The position numbers and the translations under genes were made by a program. Below the pieces are notes generated by a model, which worked only from the letters and a program-made list of their open reading frames with translations, had not been told where the DNA came from and did no database searches. Below, one piece after another: positions 6,546 through 13,417 of a DNA stretch of 13,417 nt. Positions within the stretch are counted from its first letter, which is position 1; each line of letters begins with the position of its first letter. This DNA comes from Pseudomonadota bacterium (GTDB taxonomy: Bacteria > Desulfobacterota > BSN033 > WVXP01 > G020346125): NCBI GenBank assembly GCA_030672465.1, contig DAOVGJ010000059.1:1-13417 (forward strand), read 5' to 3'.

Positions 6546-7316
6546 TTACGATGAGGCGGACGGTTTTATCTCCTCCGCCTTCTCTTCCTCAGGCACCTCC
6601 TCTTTTTTCCCGAAAATCCTCGCCAGGATGACCCCAATTTCAAATAGCCCAATGAGGGGACCCGCCATCATGAACTGCGTGACGACATCAGGAGGGGTTA
6701 GGATCGCCGCAGTAGCAAAAATCAACAAGATAACATATTTCCTCTGTCTGGAAAGGGTTTGGGGACTGACGATCCCGGCTTTGGACAAAAATACGATGAA
6801 CAGGGGCAATTCAAATACAAATCCAAAGGCCAGCAAGAGCTTCGTGCTGAAAGAGAAGTATTCCTTAATGGCCAACATGGGTTGGATATTATAGGAGGCA
6901 AAGCCCAGGAGGAACTTAAACCCTAAGGGACAAACGATGTAGTATCCGAAGGACGTCCCGAGCAAGAAGAGCAGCGACGAAAAGAATACGAAGGGAACAA
7001 CGTACCTCCTTTCCTGGCTATAAAGGCCTGGGGCAACGAAGGCCCAAATTTCATAGAGGATGACGGGAGCGGAGAAAAAAATCCCGGCTACGAGGGAAAC
7101 CTTTAGATAGACGAAAAAGGGCTCCGGGACCCCGGTGAAGATCAGGGTACCCTTCTCCCCCATCGCCCTCAAGAGGGGACGTACTAAAACCTGAAATAAC
7201 TCCTCCTTAAAGAAGTAGGAGCCTATGAACCCGATGCCGACCGCAATTAGGCATTTGATTAACCGGTTCCTCAATTGCCCCAGATGGGCGGTGAAGGACA
7301 TCTTGGCTTCATTCAT
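6546..7316 (-). CDS. tatC: Sec-independent protein translocase subunit TatC
   Basis: The 256-residue protein has six predicted membrane helices and is the core receptor of the twin-arginine pathway, which exports folded proteins across the inner membrane. Diagnostic motifs are HLGQLRNRL (residues 11-19), SAPVILYEIWAFVAPGLYSQ (82-101) followed by ERR with Glu102, FGFVFELP with Glu170, and LTPPDVVTQ with Asp210. The glutamate normally found in the N-terminal HLxELRxR motif is Gln14 here (codon CAA). The C-terminus is charged and extends a little past the last helix. The start ATG overlaps the stop of the upstream tatA/B by 8 bases, indicating translational coupling. An AAGGAG lies 13-14 bases upstream, and an internal Met6 is an alternative start. 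Confidence 0.97.
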   Translation of the reverse strand: MNEAKMSFTAHLGQLRNRLIKCLIAVGIGFIGSYFFKEELFQVLVRPLLRAMGEKGTLIFTGVPEPFFVYLKVSLVAGIFFSAPVILYEIWAFVAPGLYSQERRYVVPFVFFSSLLFLLGTSFGYYIVCPLGFKFLLGFASYNIQPMLAIKEYFSFSTKLLLAFGFVFELPLFIVFLSKAGIVSPQTLSRQRKYVILLIFATAAILTPPDVVTQFMMAGPLIGLFEIGVILARIFGKKEEVPEEEKAEEIKPSASS

Positions 7317-7680
7317 CAGGGGCCATTTCTCCTTTTTCCCCTTCCTTTTTCGCGGTCACCTTCGCCTCATCTGAGGTATCCGGCGAGGGAGCCACCTCCT
7401 CCCTCGATTCCTTTCCTGATTCACCAATCGGCTCATGCTCCTCTTCCAGTCCGAACTCCCCCTCCTCTTCGAAGTTCACCTCCTCCTTTATGGTCTCCGT
7501 AACGTCCTTCAGCTCCTTGGTTTCCTCCTCGAATTGTTCCTTGAGGTCGTTAGTGGCCCGCCGGAACTCCCGCATGGCCCTTCCCAAGCCCCGGGCTATC
7601 TCGGGAAGCTTTTTTGGCCCCAGGATGATGAGGGCAAGGCCCAAAATGACCAGAAGCTCAGGCATCCCTATGCCGAACAT
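7309..7680 (-). CDS. tatA/B: Twin-arginine translocase subunit, TatA/TatB family
   Basis: The 123-residue protein has the standard layout: a short periplasmic tip (MFGIGMPE), one transmembrane helix (LLVILGLALIILG), the hinge GPKKLPE, an amphipathic helix (IARGLGRAMREFRRATNDLK) and a long acidic, low-complexity tail. It oligomerises to form the translocation route with TatC. Glu8 in MPELL and the long tail are TatB-like, while the FGIG...LGPKKLPE core is equally TatA-like, so I leave the subtype open. Only one such subunit is in the window, so either it does both jobs or another is encoded elsewhere. The ATG has an AGGGAGGA ribosome-binding site 8 bases upstream, and its end overlaps tatC. 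A promoter lies about 40 bases upstream. Confidence 0.93.
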   Translation of the reverse strand: MFGIGMPELLVILGLALIILGPKKLPEIARGLGRAMREFRRATNDLKEQFEEETKELKDVTETIKEEVNFEEEGEFGLEEEHEPIGESGKESREEVAPSPDTSDEAKVTAKKEGEKGEMAPDE

Positions 7681-7715
7681 ACGCCTGTCCTCCCTCTCGT
7701 CTCGTGGTAGACGAA

Positions 7716-7744
7716 TTTATACCATACCCAATGCCATATTGCAA
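7716..7744 (-). promoter_or_regulatory. Promoter for the tatA/B-tatC-peptidase operon, with extended -10
   Basis: On the minus strand TTGCAA (7739-7744), a 17-base spacer and TATAAA (7716-7721) are preceded by TGG, giving an extended -10 (TGnTATAAA). Transcription near 7709 would leave a leader of about 29 bases before the tatA/B start. It is located in the 85-base divergent gap shared with the potassium channel gene. Confidence 0.6.
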
Positions 7745-7765
7745 TAACATACCTCCCGAGCCGGA

Positions 7766-8854
7766 ATGCTTTCGGTGTTGAATTTTGAACAAGGGGGTGT
7801 TATATACCTAACTAAATCCATCCGGTACGGAAACGTGGTTTTCCTGCAACAAATCCGCTATGCTATTATACTCCTGCTGATCATTGTCATCACAGGGACT
7901 CTTGGATACGCCCTCATCGAAGAATGGCCCTTGCTCGACTCCCTTTACATGACCGTCATCACCATCACCACGGTGGGATATGGTGAGGTAGGGGAGTTGT
8001 CGGGAACCGGAAGGGTTTTTACCATTGGCCTGATTATCAGCAGCGTGGGCATCGTAGCTTACCTGGTAACCCTGATAGCCGGGGTCGTCGTAGAGGGGGA
8101 AATCAGAAAGCTCATGGGGAGGAAGAAATTGGAAAAGGCCATTCATAGGCTTAAGGACCACTATATCGTCTGCGGTTATGGGCGCATTGGCACCTACATC
8201 TGTAGAGAGTTCAGGGGCGCAGGTCTCCCCTTCGTGGTTATCGAGAAGGACGAGCATGTGATCCAGGGCATGGATGAAGAGGGATTGGTTTACATCAGGG
8301 GGGATGGTACCGATGAAAAAACCCTTATCGGTGCCGGCGTTGGAAGGGCAAAGGCCTTGATAACAGCAGTAGCCTCCGACGCCGAAAACTTGTACATAAC
8401 CCTTACCGCCAGAGGATTAAACCCGAACCTCTATATCCTCAGCCGGGCCAGTGAGGAAAAGGCGGAGAGAAAATTGATCTCCGCGGGAGCCAACAAGGTC
8501 GTCTCCCCATACCTCATCGGGGCCCATCGGATGGCCATGGCCATAATAAGACCCGCCGTTGTTGAATTGATGGAGCTCGCCATGAAGCGGGAAAGCATAC
8601 AGCTCCAAATGGAGGAGATTAAGGTCAACGATACGGCCAAACTTCCCGGGACCAGCCTGAGGGAATCGCGGATCCGAAGCCAATTGGACCTGATCGTTGT
8701 GGCCATAAAAAAGGAAGATGGAAACATGATCTTCAACCCGACCTTCAACACCGTCATCGAAAAGGGCGACACCCTGATAACCCTGGGGGAGAGGACGAAC
8801 TTGGACAGGTTAGCAGAGCTCGTCAAATTCCAAGAAAAGAAGGGCGTTCCATAA
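7766..8854 (+). CDS. Potassium channel with RCK (TrkA-N/TrkA-C) domains
   Basis: The protein has the MthK-like two-helix channel plan: helix 1 (about residues 31-50), a pore loop with selectivity filter TTVGYGE (filter 69-73), helix 2 (about 83-109), then a cytoplasmic RCK domain. The RCK part has a Rossmann core HYIVCGYGRIGTYICREF (132-149; GYGRIG at 137-142), a following acidic strand end (VVIEKDE), and a TrkA-C domain from about residue 270. It should conduct K+ across the inner membrane under control of a nucleotide or ion bound by RCK. From ATG 7766 it is 362 aa. The first 23 residues are not channel-like, and a promoter-like element lies inside them. The true start may be GTG 7835, giving 339 aa. 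The gene is followed after 15 bases by the TIM-barrel gene. Confidence 0.92.
   Translation: MLSVLNFEQGGVIYLTKSIRYGNVVFLQQIRYAIILLLIIVITGTLGYALIEEWPLLDSLYMTVITITTVGYGEVGELSGTGRVFTIGLIISSVGIVAYLVTLIAGVVVEGEIRKLMGRKKLEKAIHRLKDHYIVCGYGRIGTYICREFRGAGLPFVVIEKDEHVIQGMDEEGLVYIRGDGTDEKTLIGAGVGRAKALITAVASDAENLYITLTARGLNPNLYILSRASEEKAERKLISAGANKVVSPYLIGAHRMAMAIIRPAVVELMELAMKRESIQLQMEEIKVNDTAKLPGTSLRESRIRSQLDLIVVAIKKEDGNMIFNPTFNTVIEKGDTLITLGERTNLDRLAELVKFQEKKGVP
7778..7806 (+). promoter_or_regulatory. Weak candidate promoter inside the annotated 5' end of the channel gene
   Basis: TTGAAT (7778-7783), a 17-base spacer and TATATA (7801-7806) each match consensus at four of six positions. If used, transcription would start near 7813, downstream of the ATG at 7766, and the channel would start at GTG 7835. 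No better plus-strand promoter is visible in the 7681-7765 gap. It is offered as a start-site argument and is not a firm call. Confidence 0.3.
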
Positions 8855-8869
8855 AGGGGTTGAATCCAC

Positions 8870-9643
8870 ATGGTAAGAACGCAGATTTTTATCAACGTTC
8901 CCTATGAGATGTTATTGGCTCGGCTCGATTTTGCCATCCAAAACCGGTTGCTTCCCGAGATCTACTTCGACGGAAACGCCCTTGACACCGCTTGCCAGGA
9001 GGATATCGACCGCCTCGCCAAGACCCTGTCCGAACAGGAGATCGACGTCAACCTTCACGGTCCCTATATGGACCTCAGCCCAGGAGGGGTTGACGCAAAG
9101 GTGAAGGGGGTAAGCCTCGAAAGGATATGGAAAACCATGGAGTTGGCCGTTCTTTTCAGGCCGAAAACGGTCGTCTTCCACCCGGGGTTCGACCGGTGGC
9201 GCTTCGAGGGATACCATGACCTCTGGTTGAAAAATAGCGTCGAGGCTTGGAGGCCCATCGCGGGAAAAGCCGAGGAGATAGGCACCACCGTGGCTATTGA
9301 GAACGTCTTTGAGGAGGAACCCCAGACCTTGAGGAACCTCATCGAGGGGGTCAATTCCCCCAACTTCCGCTTTTGTTTTGATACGGGACACTATTTCGTA
9401 TTCAGCAAGACCCCGTTGGATCTATGGTTCGATCTCCTGGGCGAATTTATCGCCGAAGTTCACCTCCACGACAACCACGGAACCAGGGATGACCACCTTC
9501 CCCTCGGCGATGGGAAGATGGATTTCGATGAGTTCTTCGACCTCCTTGGGCGAATTACCCCTGTCCCGATTTTCACCGTGGAACCCCACGAAGAGGCTCA
9601 TCTATGGAGTAGTATCAGGGCGCTGGAAAAATATTTCTCATAA
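8870..9643 (+). CDS. Sugar phosphate isomerase/epimerase-like TIM-barrel protein
   Basis: The 257-residue protein belongs to the AP_endonuc_2/xylose isomerase-like TIM-barrel superfamily. Likely metal-binding residues follow the family pattern: His63 in VNLHGPYMDLS, His104 in TVVFHPGF, Glu144 in VAIENVFEE, Asp171 and His174 in FCFDTGHYF, His198/His200 in EVHLHDNHG, and Glu238 in FTVEPH. The HLPLGDGKMDFDEFF segment (209-223) is also typical. Family members act as sugar epimerases or isomerases, endonuclease IV-like enzymes, or of unknown activity. The substrate cannot be assigned from the sequence. It lies 15 bases after the channel gene and 37 bases before purL, probably in one transcript, with a purine-rich AAAGGGG upstream. 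No functional link to purine synthesis is evident. Confidence 0.85.
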   Translation: MVRTQIFINVPYEMLLARLDFAIQNRLLPEIYFDGNALDTACQEDIDRLAKTLSEQEIDVNLHGPYMDLSPGGVDAKVKGVSLERIWKTMELAVLFRPKTVVFHPGFDRWRFEGYHDLWLKNSVEAWRPIAGKAEEIGTTVAIENVFEEEPQTLRNLIEGVNSPNFRFCFDTGHYFVFSKTPLDLWFDLLGEFIAEVHLHDNHGTRDDHLPLGDGKMDFDEFFDLLGRITPVPIFTVEPHEEAHLWSSIRALEKYFS

Positions 9644-9680
9644 CCCCTATCCGCTATGAGTTCAGCGGCAGGAGAATATC

Positions 9681-12656
9681 ATGCCCCATCGCATTGAAAT
9701 CGGTTTGAAAAACCAGATTCGCGATGCCCTTGGGGAAAAGCTCAAGAAGAGGATCCGAGAGGACCTGGACCTAGAGGTCCAATCCGTCAATACCATCTCA
9801 GTCTATACCATCGACGCCGACCTTTCCCCCGAGCAATTGGAAACGGTGGCAAGCGGTCCCTTCTCCGACCCCGTCACTCAAGCGTATGCCATCGATCGAC
9901 CCCTGGCTCAGTCCTTCGATTGGCTTATCGAGGTGGGTTTTGGGCCCGGCGTGACGGACAATGTGGGGAAAACGGCCAGGGAGGCCACTGAACTGAGATT
10001 GGGCGTTAAACTGAAAGAAGAAGAGAGGGTCTATACCTCGATTCAGTACCTCATCAAAGGAAATTTGAAAAGGCCGGAGGTAGAAAAAATTTGTACCGGG
10101 ATCCTGGTAAACCCATTGATCCAGCGCTTTGAGGTTATTCCCAACCACCTATGGAATGGGGAGCGGGGACTCGAGCCTCCTGTCCCCAGGGTGAAAATGG
10201 ACGGTAAAATCCACGTACAGGAGATCGACCTCGACAGAGACGACCGAGCCTTGCTCGAGCTCAGTCACGAGAGGGTGATGGCCCTGACCCTCCCCGAGTT
10301 GAAGGCCATTCAGGCGTACCTGAAAAGGGAGTCGGTCTTGCGAGAACGGGGAGAATTCCACCTAGGGAGGAAAATCACCGACGTGGAGCTGGAGGCCTTG
10401 GCCCAGACGTGGTCGGAACACTGCAAACACAAGATCTTTAACGCCCTGATCGAGTATACCGACGAGCGGGGTGAAACGGAGGTCATCGATAGCCTCTTCA
10501 ATACCCACATTAAGGGGGCCACGGAGAAGATCAGAAGGCGGAAAGGAAGGGAGGACCCCTGCGTATCCGTTTTCGACGATAACGCGGGGGTGATCAAATT
10601 CATTGACTCCTACAACCTGGTTTTCAAGGTGGAAACCCACAATACCCCTTCCGCCCTCGACCCATACGGGGGAGCTTTGACCGGTATCGTCGGCGTTAAC
10701 CGGGACCCCTTCGGTACAGGAAAAGGGGCCAAGCTCATTTTCAACGTCGATACCTTCTGCTTCGCACCACCTCATTACTCCAAACCCCTCCCCCCGAGGC
10801 TCTTTCACCCCAGAAGGGTCTATGAAGGGGGGAGGGAAGGGGTGGAGCATGGAGGCAATAAAAGTGGTATTCCAACGGTTAATGGATGTGTGGTCTTCGA
10901 CGATCGATATGCGGGCAAGCCGTTAGTCTATTGTGGGACAGGCGGAATCATGCCCAGCAAGATTCGAGGTGAGCCCAGCCATGTGAAAAATCCGGTGCCG
11001 GGCGATCTAATCGTCATGACCGGGGGACGAATCGGAAAGGACGGGATCCATGGAGCTACCTTCTCCTCCGAGGAGCTCCACGAAGAATCCCCAACCGCCG
11101 CCGTTCAAATTGGAGACCCCATTACCCAAAAGAAAATGACCGAATTTCTCCTGAAGGCCAGGGATTTGGGGTTATACCATTCCATCACCGACAACGGGGC
11201 CGGTGGTCTTTCATGCTCCGTGGGGGAGATGGCTCGCCACATCGGTGGCCAGCTCGAGCTGGAAAAGGCACCATTGAAGTATGCCGGGCTCAACCCATGG
11301 GAAATCTTACTGTCCGAGGCCCAGGAAAGGATGACCTTAGCCGTTCCCCCCTCAAAGATCGAACCCTTTCTCCAATTGGCCGAGAAGATGGATGTAGAGG
11401 CCACGGTTCTGGGAAAGTTCACCAACACCCGCAAGTTCCATATACTCTACAAGGGGAGGACCGTTGGATATCTGGATATGGATTTCCTGCACCAGGGAGT
11501 CCCCAAGATGAGGCTGAGGGCCAAATGGAAACCCAGGGTTTTCCCAGAGCCTCAATTGCCAATGCCTGAAGACCTCACGGAAACCCTCCAAGGGATGCTC
11601 TCCAGGTTCAACATTTGCAGCAAGGAATCCATCATCCGCCAATACGATCATGAGGTTCAAGGAGGGAGCGTGGTCAAACCCTTGGTGGGGAAGGAAAACG
11701 ATGGGCCCAGCGATGCCGCGGTGATCAGGCCGATCTTGGATTCCTATGAAGGAGTCGTCGTCTCCAACGGCATATGCCCCAGGTACAGCGATATCGATAC
11801 ATACCATATGATGGCCTGCGCCATCGACGAGGCCATCCGTAATAACGTGGCCGTTGGGGGGAGCATCGGTCACATGGTAGGGCTCGACAATTTCTGCTGG
11901 CCTGATCCGGTCCAGTCGGAGAAGACTCCCGACGGGGAATATAAACTGGCTCAGCTCGTCCGTGCCAATAAGGCGCTCTATCACTATACCACCGCCTTCG
12001 GCGTCCCCTGTATCTCGGGCAAGGACAGCATGAAAAACGACTATCTCATCGGGAACACAAAAATCTCCATTCCCCCTACGGTGCTCTTCTCCGTGATGGC
12101 GAAAATCGATGATGTCCGGAAGGCGGTCACCATGGATGCTAAAAGGCCGGGGGATCTCGTCTATGTCCTCGGGGAGACCTTGAACGAACTGGGCGGATCC
12201 GAATACTATGCAATGAAGGGTTACATCGGAAACAAGGTTCCCAAGGTAGACGCCGGTGGGGCCAAAGAGTTATATCGAAGGCTGAATGAGGCCACCGAAA
12301 GGGGGCTCATCGCCTCGTGCCACGATTGCTCAGATGGAGGGCTCGGAGTTGCTTTAGCCGAGACTGCCTTTGCAGGAGGGTTGGGCATGGAGATCGACCT
12401 GGGGAAGGTGCCCGCAACCGGAGTGGATCGGGATGACGTGCTGCTCTTCTCAGAGACCCAATCTCGGTTCGTTGTTACCATATCTCCCCTTAAGAAAAAT
12501 GCCTTCGAAGGGGTTTTCGTAGGTATGATTTACGGACTCCTGGGGGAGATTACTTCGGCCGCCGTATTCAGTGCCATCGGGCTCAAGGGGAGGGAAATCA
12601 TTCGCGCGGATATCCAAGACCTAAAGGATGCCTGGCAGAGGCCATTGGGAGCTTAA
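9681..12656 (+). CDS. purL: Phosphoribosylformylglycinamidine synthase, PurS-PurL fusion lacking the glutaminase domain
   Basis: The 991-residue enzyme performs the fourth step of purine synthesis, FGAR + ATP + ammonia (from glutamine) to FGAM. Residues 1-155 contain two PurS-like units (about 3-72 and 80-153, the second with GFGPGVTDNVGKTAREA and ILVNPLIQRFEVI), as in the N-terminus of large PurL. A linker domain follows (about 195-250) ending in the signature WSEHCKHK (244-251). Two AIRS-type ATP-grasp-like halves come next, marked by ETHNTPSALDPYGGALTG (318-335), TDNGAGGLSCSVGEMA (503-518), LLSEAQERM (543-551), CISGKDSM (777-784) and HDCSDGGLGVALAETAFAGG (881-900). The C-terminal glutamine amidotransferase of 1300-aa PurL is missing, so a separate PurQ is needed; none is next to it. 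The ATG follows an AGGAG site. Confidence 0.95.
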   Translation: MPHRIEIGLKNQIRDALGEKLKKRIREDLDLEVQSVNTISVYTIDADLSPEQLETVASGPFSDPVTQAYAIDRPLAQSFDWLIEVGFGPGVTDNVGKTAREATELRLGVKLKEEERVYTSIQYLIKGNLKRPEVEKICTGILVNPLIQRFEVIPNHLWNGERGLEPPVPRVKMDGKIHVQEIDLDRDDRALLELSHERVMALTLPELKAIQAYLKRESVLRERGEFHLGRKITDVELEALAQTWSEHCKHKIFNALIEYTDERGETEVIDSLFNTHIKGATEKIRRRKGREDPCVSVFDDNAGVIKFIDSYNLVFKVETHNTPSALDPYGGALTGIVGVNRDPFGTGKGAKLIFNVDTFCFAPPHYSKPLPPRLFHPRRVYEGGREGVEHGGNKSGIPTVNGCVVFDDRYAGKPLVYCGTGGIMPSKIRGEPSHVKNPVPGDLIVMTGGRIGKDGIHGATFSSEELHEESPTAAVQIGDPITQKKMTEFLLKARDLGLYHSITDNGAGGLSCSVGEMARHIGGQLELEKAPLKYAGLNPWEILLSEAQERMTLAVPPSKIEPFLQLAEKMDVEATVLGKFTNTRKFHILYKGRTVGYLDMDFLHQGVPKMRLRAKWKPRVFPEPQLPMPEDLTETLQGMLSRFNICSKESIIRQYDHEVQGGSVVKPLVGKENDGPSDAAVIRPILDSYEGVVVSNGICPRYSDIDTYHMMACAIDEAIRNNVAVGGSIGHMVGLDNFCWPDPVQSEKTPDGEYKLAQLVRANKALYHYTTAFGVPCISGKDSMKNDYLIGNTKISIPPTVLFSVMAKIDDVRKAVTMDAKRPGDLVYVLGETLNELGGSEYYAMKGYIGNKVPKVDAGGAKELYRRLNEATERGLIASCHDCSDGGLGVALAETAFAGGLGMEIDLGKVPATGVDRDDVLLFSETQSRFVVTISPLKKNAFEGVFVGMIYGLLGEITSAAVFSAIGLKGREIIRADIQDLKDAWQRPLGA

Positions 12657-12958
12657 GTGTTCGTTTCGCTCTTGTATTTTTCCAACATTCCACCATCTCA
12701 CCGAATTCCACCACCATTTTCATTGCATATCTCTCAGAGTTGAATCTGAAATTTTCTGATTTCCCCTCCCTGCTTACCTTCAATGGTTACCCCACTTCTC
12801 CAGCAAATTTTCGCTCAGGAACAAGGGAACTCCCATGAAATTAGAAAGCTTCAGAGCAGAATACCTTTGATGCCGCGTGAAAGTGTGATACATTTTCCCC
12901 CTAGTATGGGATGCTCAAGGAATTCCGCTAGGAATGATGAGGGATGAGGCGCCGGTAG
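12657..12958. other. Intergenic region between purL and the radical SAM gene
   Basis: This 302-base stretch is more AT-rich than its neighbours. I see no convincing gene, no tRNA and no strong terminator after purL. It has only a weak GAGC/GCTC pairing around the stop, followed by a run ending in T5 near 12680. A 61-codon minus-strand reading (12598-12783) starts with TTG and enters purL, and I do not accept it. Its right end holds a candidate promoter for the next gene. Confidence 0.6.
12867..12894 (+). promoter_or_regulatory. Candidate promoter for the radical SAM gene
   Basis: TTGATG (12867-12872), a 16-base spacer and TACATT (12889-12894), the latter preceded by TGA as in an extended -10. 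Each hexamer matches consensus at four positions. It would give a leader of about 58 bases before the ATG at 12959, so this is a moderate candidate. Confidence 0.35.
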
Positions 12959-13417
12959 ATGGCTGCCATGAAAAGAGACGGTTTGCCGAGGCTCGTCTTT
13001 GCCGATTGCAATGGAAGGATATATGATCATCCCTCCCTGGGGATGGTGGGAAGGTCGGGCCGCTCCTTTGTGCTCCCGGAAGAGGAAGAGCTCGTCCCTT
13101 TGCCCGAGGGAAGCCAGCTTTTTACCATGCCTGGCCGATTTCCCGTGGGGTGGGATGAAGGGGAGGGCAATTTCGTCGTTCTGGACGAAATGGAAGCTGG
13201 CCTCAAGGAGACACATTGTCTCGCCGTAGCTGCTTTTTTACCCCCGGGATATGTCCGTACGCTGCTTCCCGCCACTAAACTGCAAGGACAATGGCCGATA
13301 TTGCCCCTTTGGGCCTATTGCAGCATAGGATGGAGAGATGGGAAATTTTGGATCACGGGGGTCCAGGTAGACCCCAATCCCCATTGGAACCCGATATTTT
13401 TCCAGGACGACCGGGAT
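12959..13417 (+). CDS. Radical SAM family protein, N-terminal part (gene continues past right edge)
   Basis: An open frame of 153 codons runs to the window end with no stop. It starts at ATG 12959 (or ATG 12968), behind a GATGAGG site, with an in-frame TAG directly upstream. Landmarks are RLVFADCNGRIYDHPSLGMV near the start, VPLPEGSQLFTMPGRFPVGW in the middle, AVAAFLPPGYVRTLLPATK, and a later WITGVQVDPNPHWNPIFF. From memory this matches the N-terminal region of a radical SAM protein family common in Desulfobacterota, whose cysteine cluster lies further downstream. The CxxxCxxC motif is outside the window, so the radical SAM assignment is recognition, not direct observation. Substrate is unknown. 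That the frame is coding is well supported by the length, the coherent sequence and the start context. Confidence 0.65.
   Translation, partial: MAAMKRDGLPRLVFADCNGRIYDHPSLGMVGRSGRSFVLPEEEELVPLPEGSQLFTMPGRFPVGWDEGEGNFVVLDEMEAGLKETHCLAVAAFLPPGYVRTLLPATKLQGQWPILPLWAYCSIGWRDGKFWITGVQVDPNPHWNPIFFQDDRD

Noticed and set aside
10362..11984. Long minus-strand ORFs inside purL
   Set aside because: They are antisense to conserved PurL motifs and their translations show no domain; long shadow frames are expected opposite a GC-rich gene of this length.
12598..12783. 61-codon minus-strand ORF overlapping the end of purL
   Set aside because: It begins with TTG, has no clear ribosome-binding site, its C-terminal third is antisense to purL, and I recognise no family.
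12851..13275. Minus-strand reading frames antisense to the radical SAM N-terminus
   Set aside because: They are low-complexity, Pro/Ser-rich translations opposite a coherent plus-strand protein, so they are shadows.

Overview
The window reads as a moderately GC-rich chromosomal segment from a Gram-negative-type bacterium. Gene content and protein style (a PurS-PurL fusion without a glutaminase domain, TatA/B-TatC, a DUF2007 protein, a rubredoxin-less rubrerythrin-type ferritin, and a radical SAM protein with a distinctive N-terminus) resemble Desulfobacterota (the former Deltaproteobacteria). That placement is an inference from protein style; no rRNA or other phylogenetic marker is present. 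I see no insertion sequence, phage gene, CRISPR array, tRNA or rRNA.

Left part (1-2097): the 5' end of an archease gene runs off the left edge on the minus strand behind a strong sigma70-type promoter (TTGACA-N17-TACAAT). Upstream lies a DUF2007 protein, divergent from an XRE-cupin regulator whose promoter is TTGAAA-N17-TATAAT. A stand-alone response-regulator receiver protein follows on the minus strand with its own promoter. Then comes a very small predicted membrane protein on the plus strand.

Middle part (2110-7680, all minus strand): read in transcription order, tatA/B and tatC overlap, followed by an exported M48 metallopeptidase with TPR repeats, an unrecognised secreted 195-aa protein, an L,D-transpeptidase (YkuD), a rubrerythrin-like ferritin-domain protein and trpS. 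This is mostly a cell-envelope and export block. A promoter with an extended -10 precedes tatA/B. The 185-base gap at 4905-5089 may separate two transcription units.

Right part (7766-13417, all plus strand): an RCK-domain potassium channel, a TIM-barrel sugar phosphate isomerase/epimerase-like protein and a large PurL are closely spaced and probably co-transcribed. After a 302-base gap, the first 153 codons of a radical SAM family protein run off the right edge.

Most genes are ordinary housekeeping or envelope functions, and I do not see convincing evidence for a new multi-gene system. The points most worth a second look are the two edge genes (archease, radical SAM), the TatC with Gln in place of the usual glutamate of its N-terminal ELR motif, the PurS-PurS-PurL fusion with no purQ beside it, the small membrane protein at 1939-2097, and the unknown exported protein paired with the L,D-transpeptidase.
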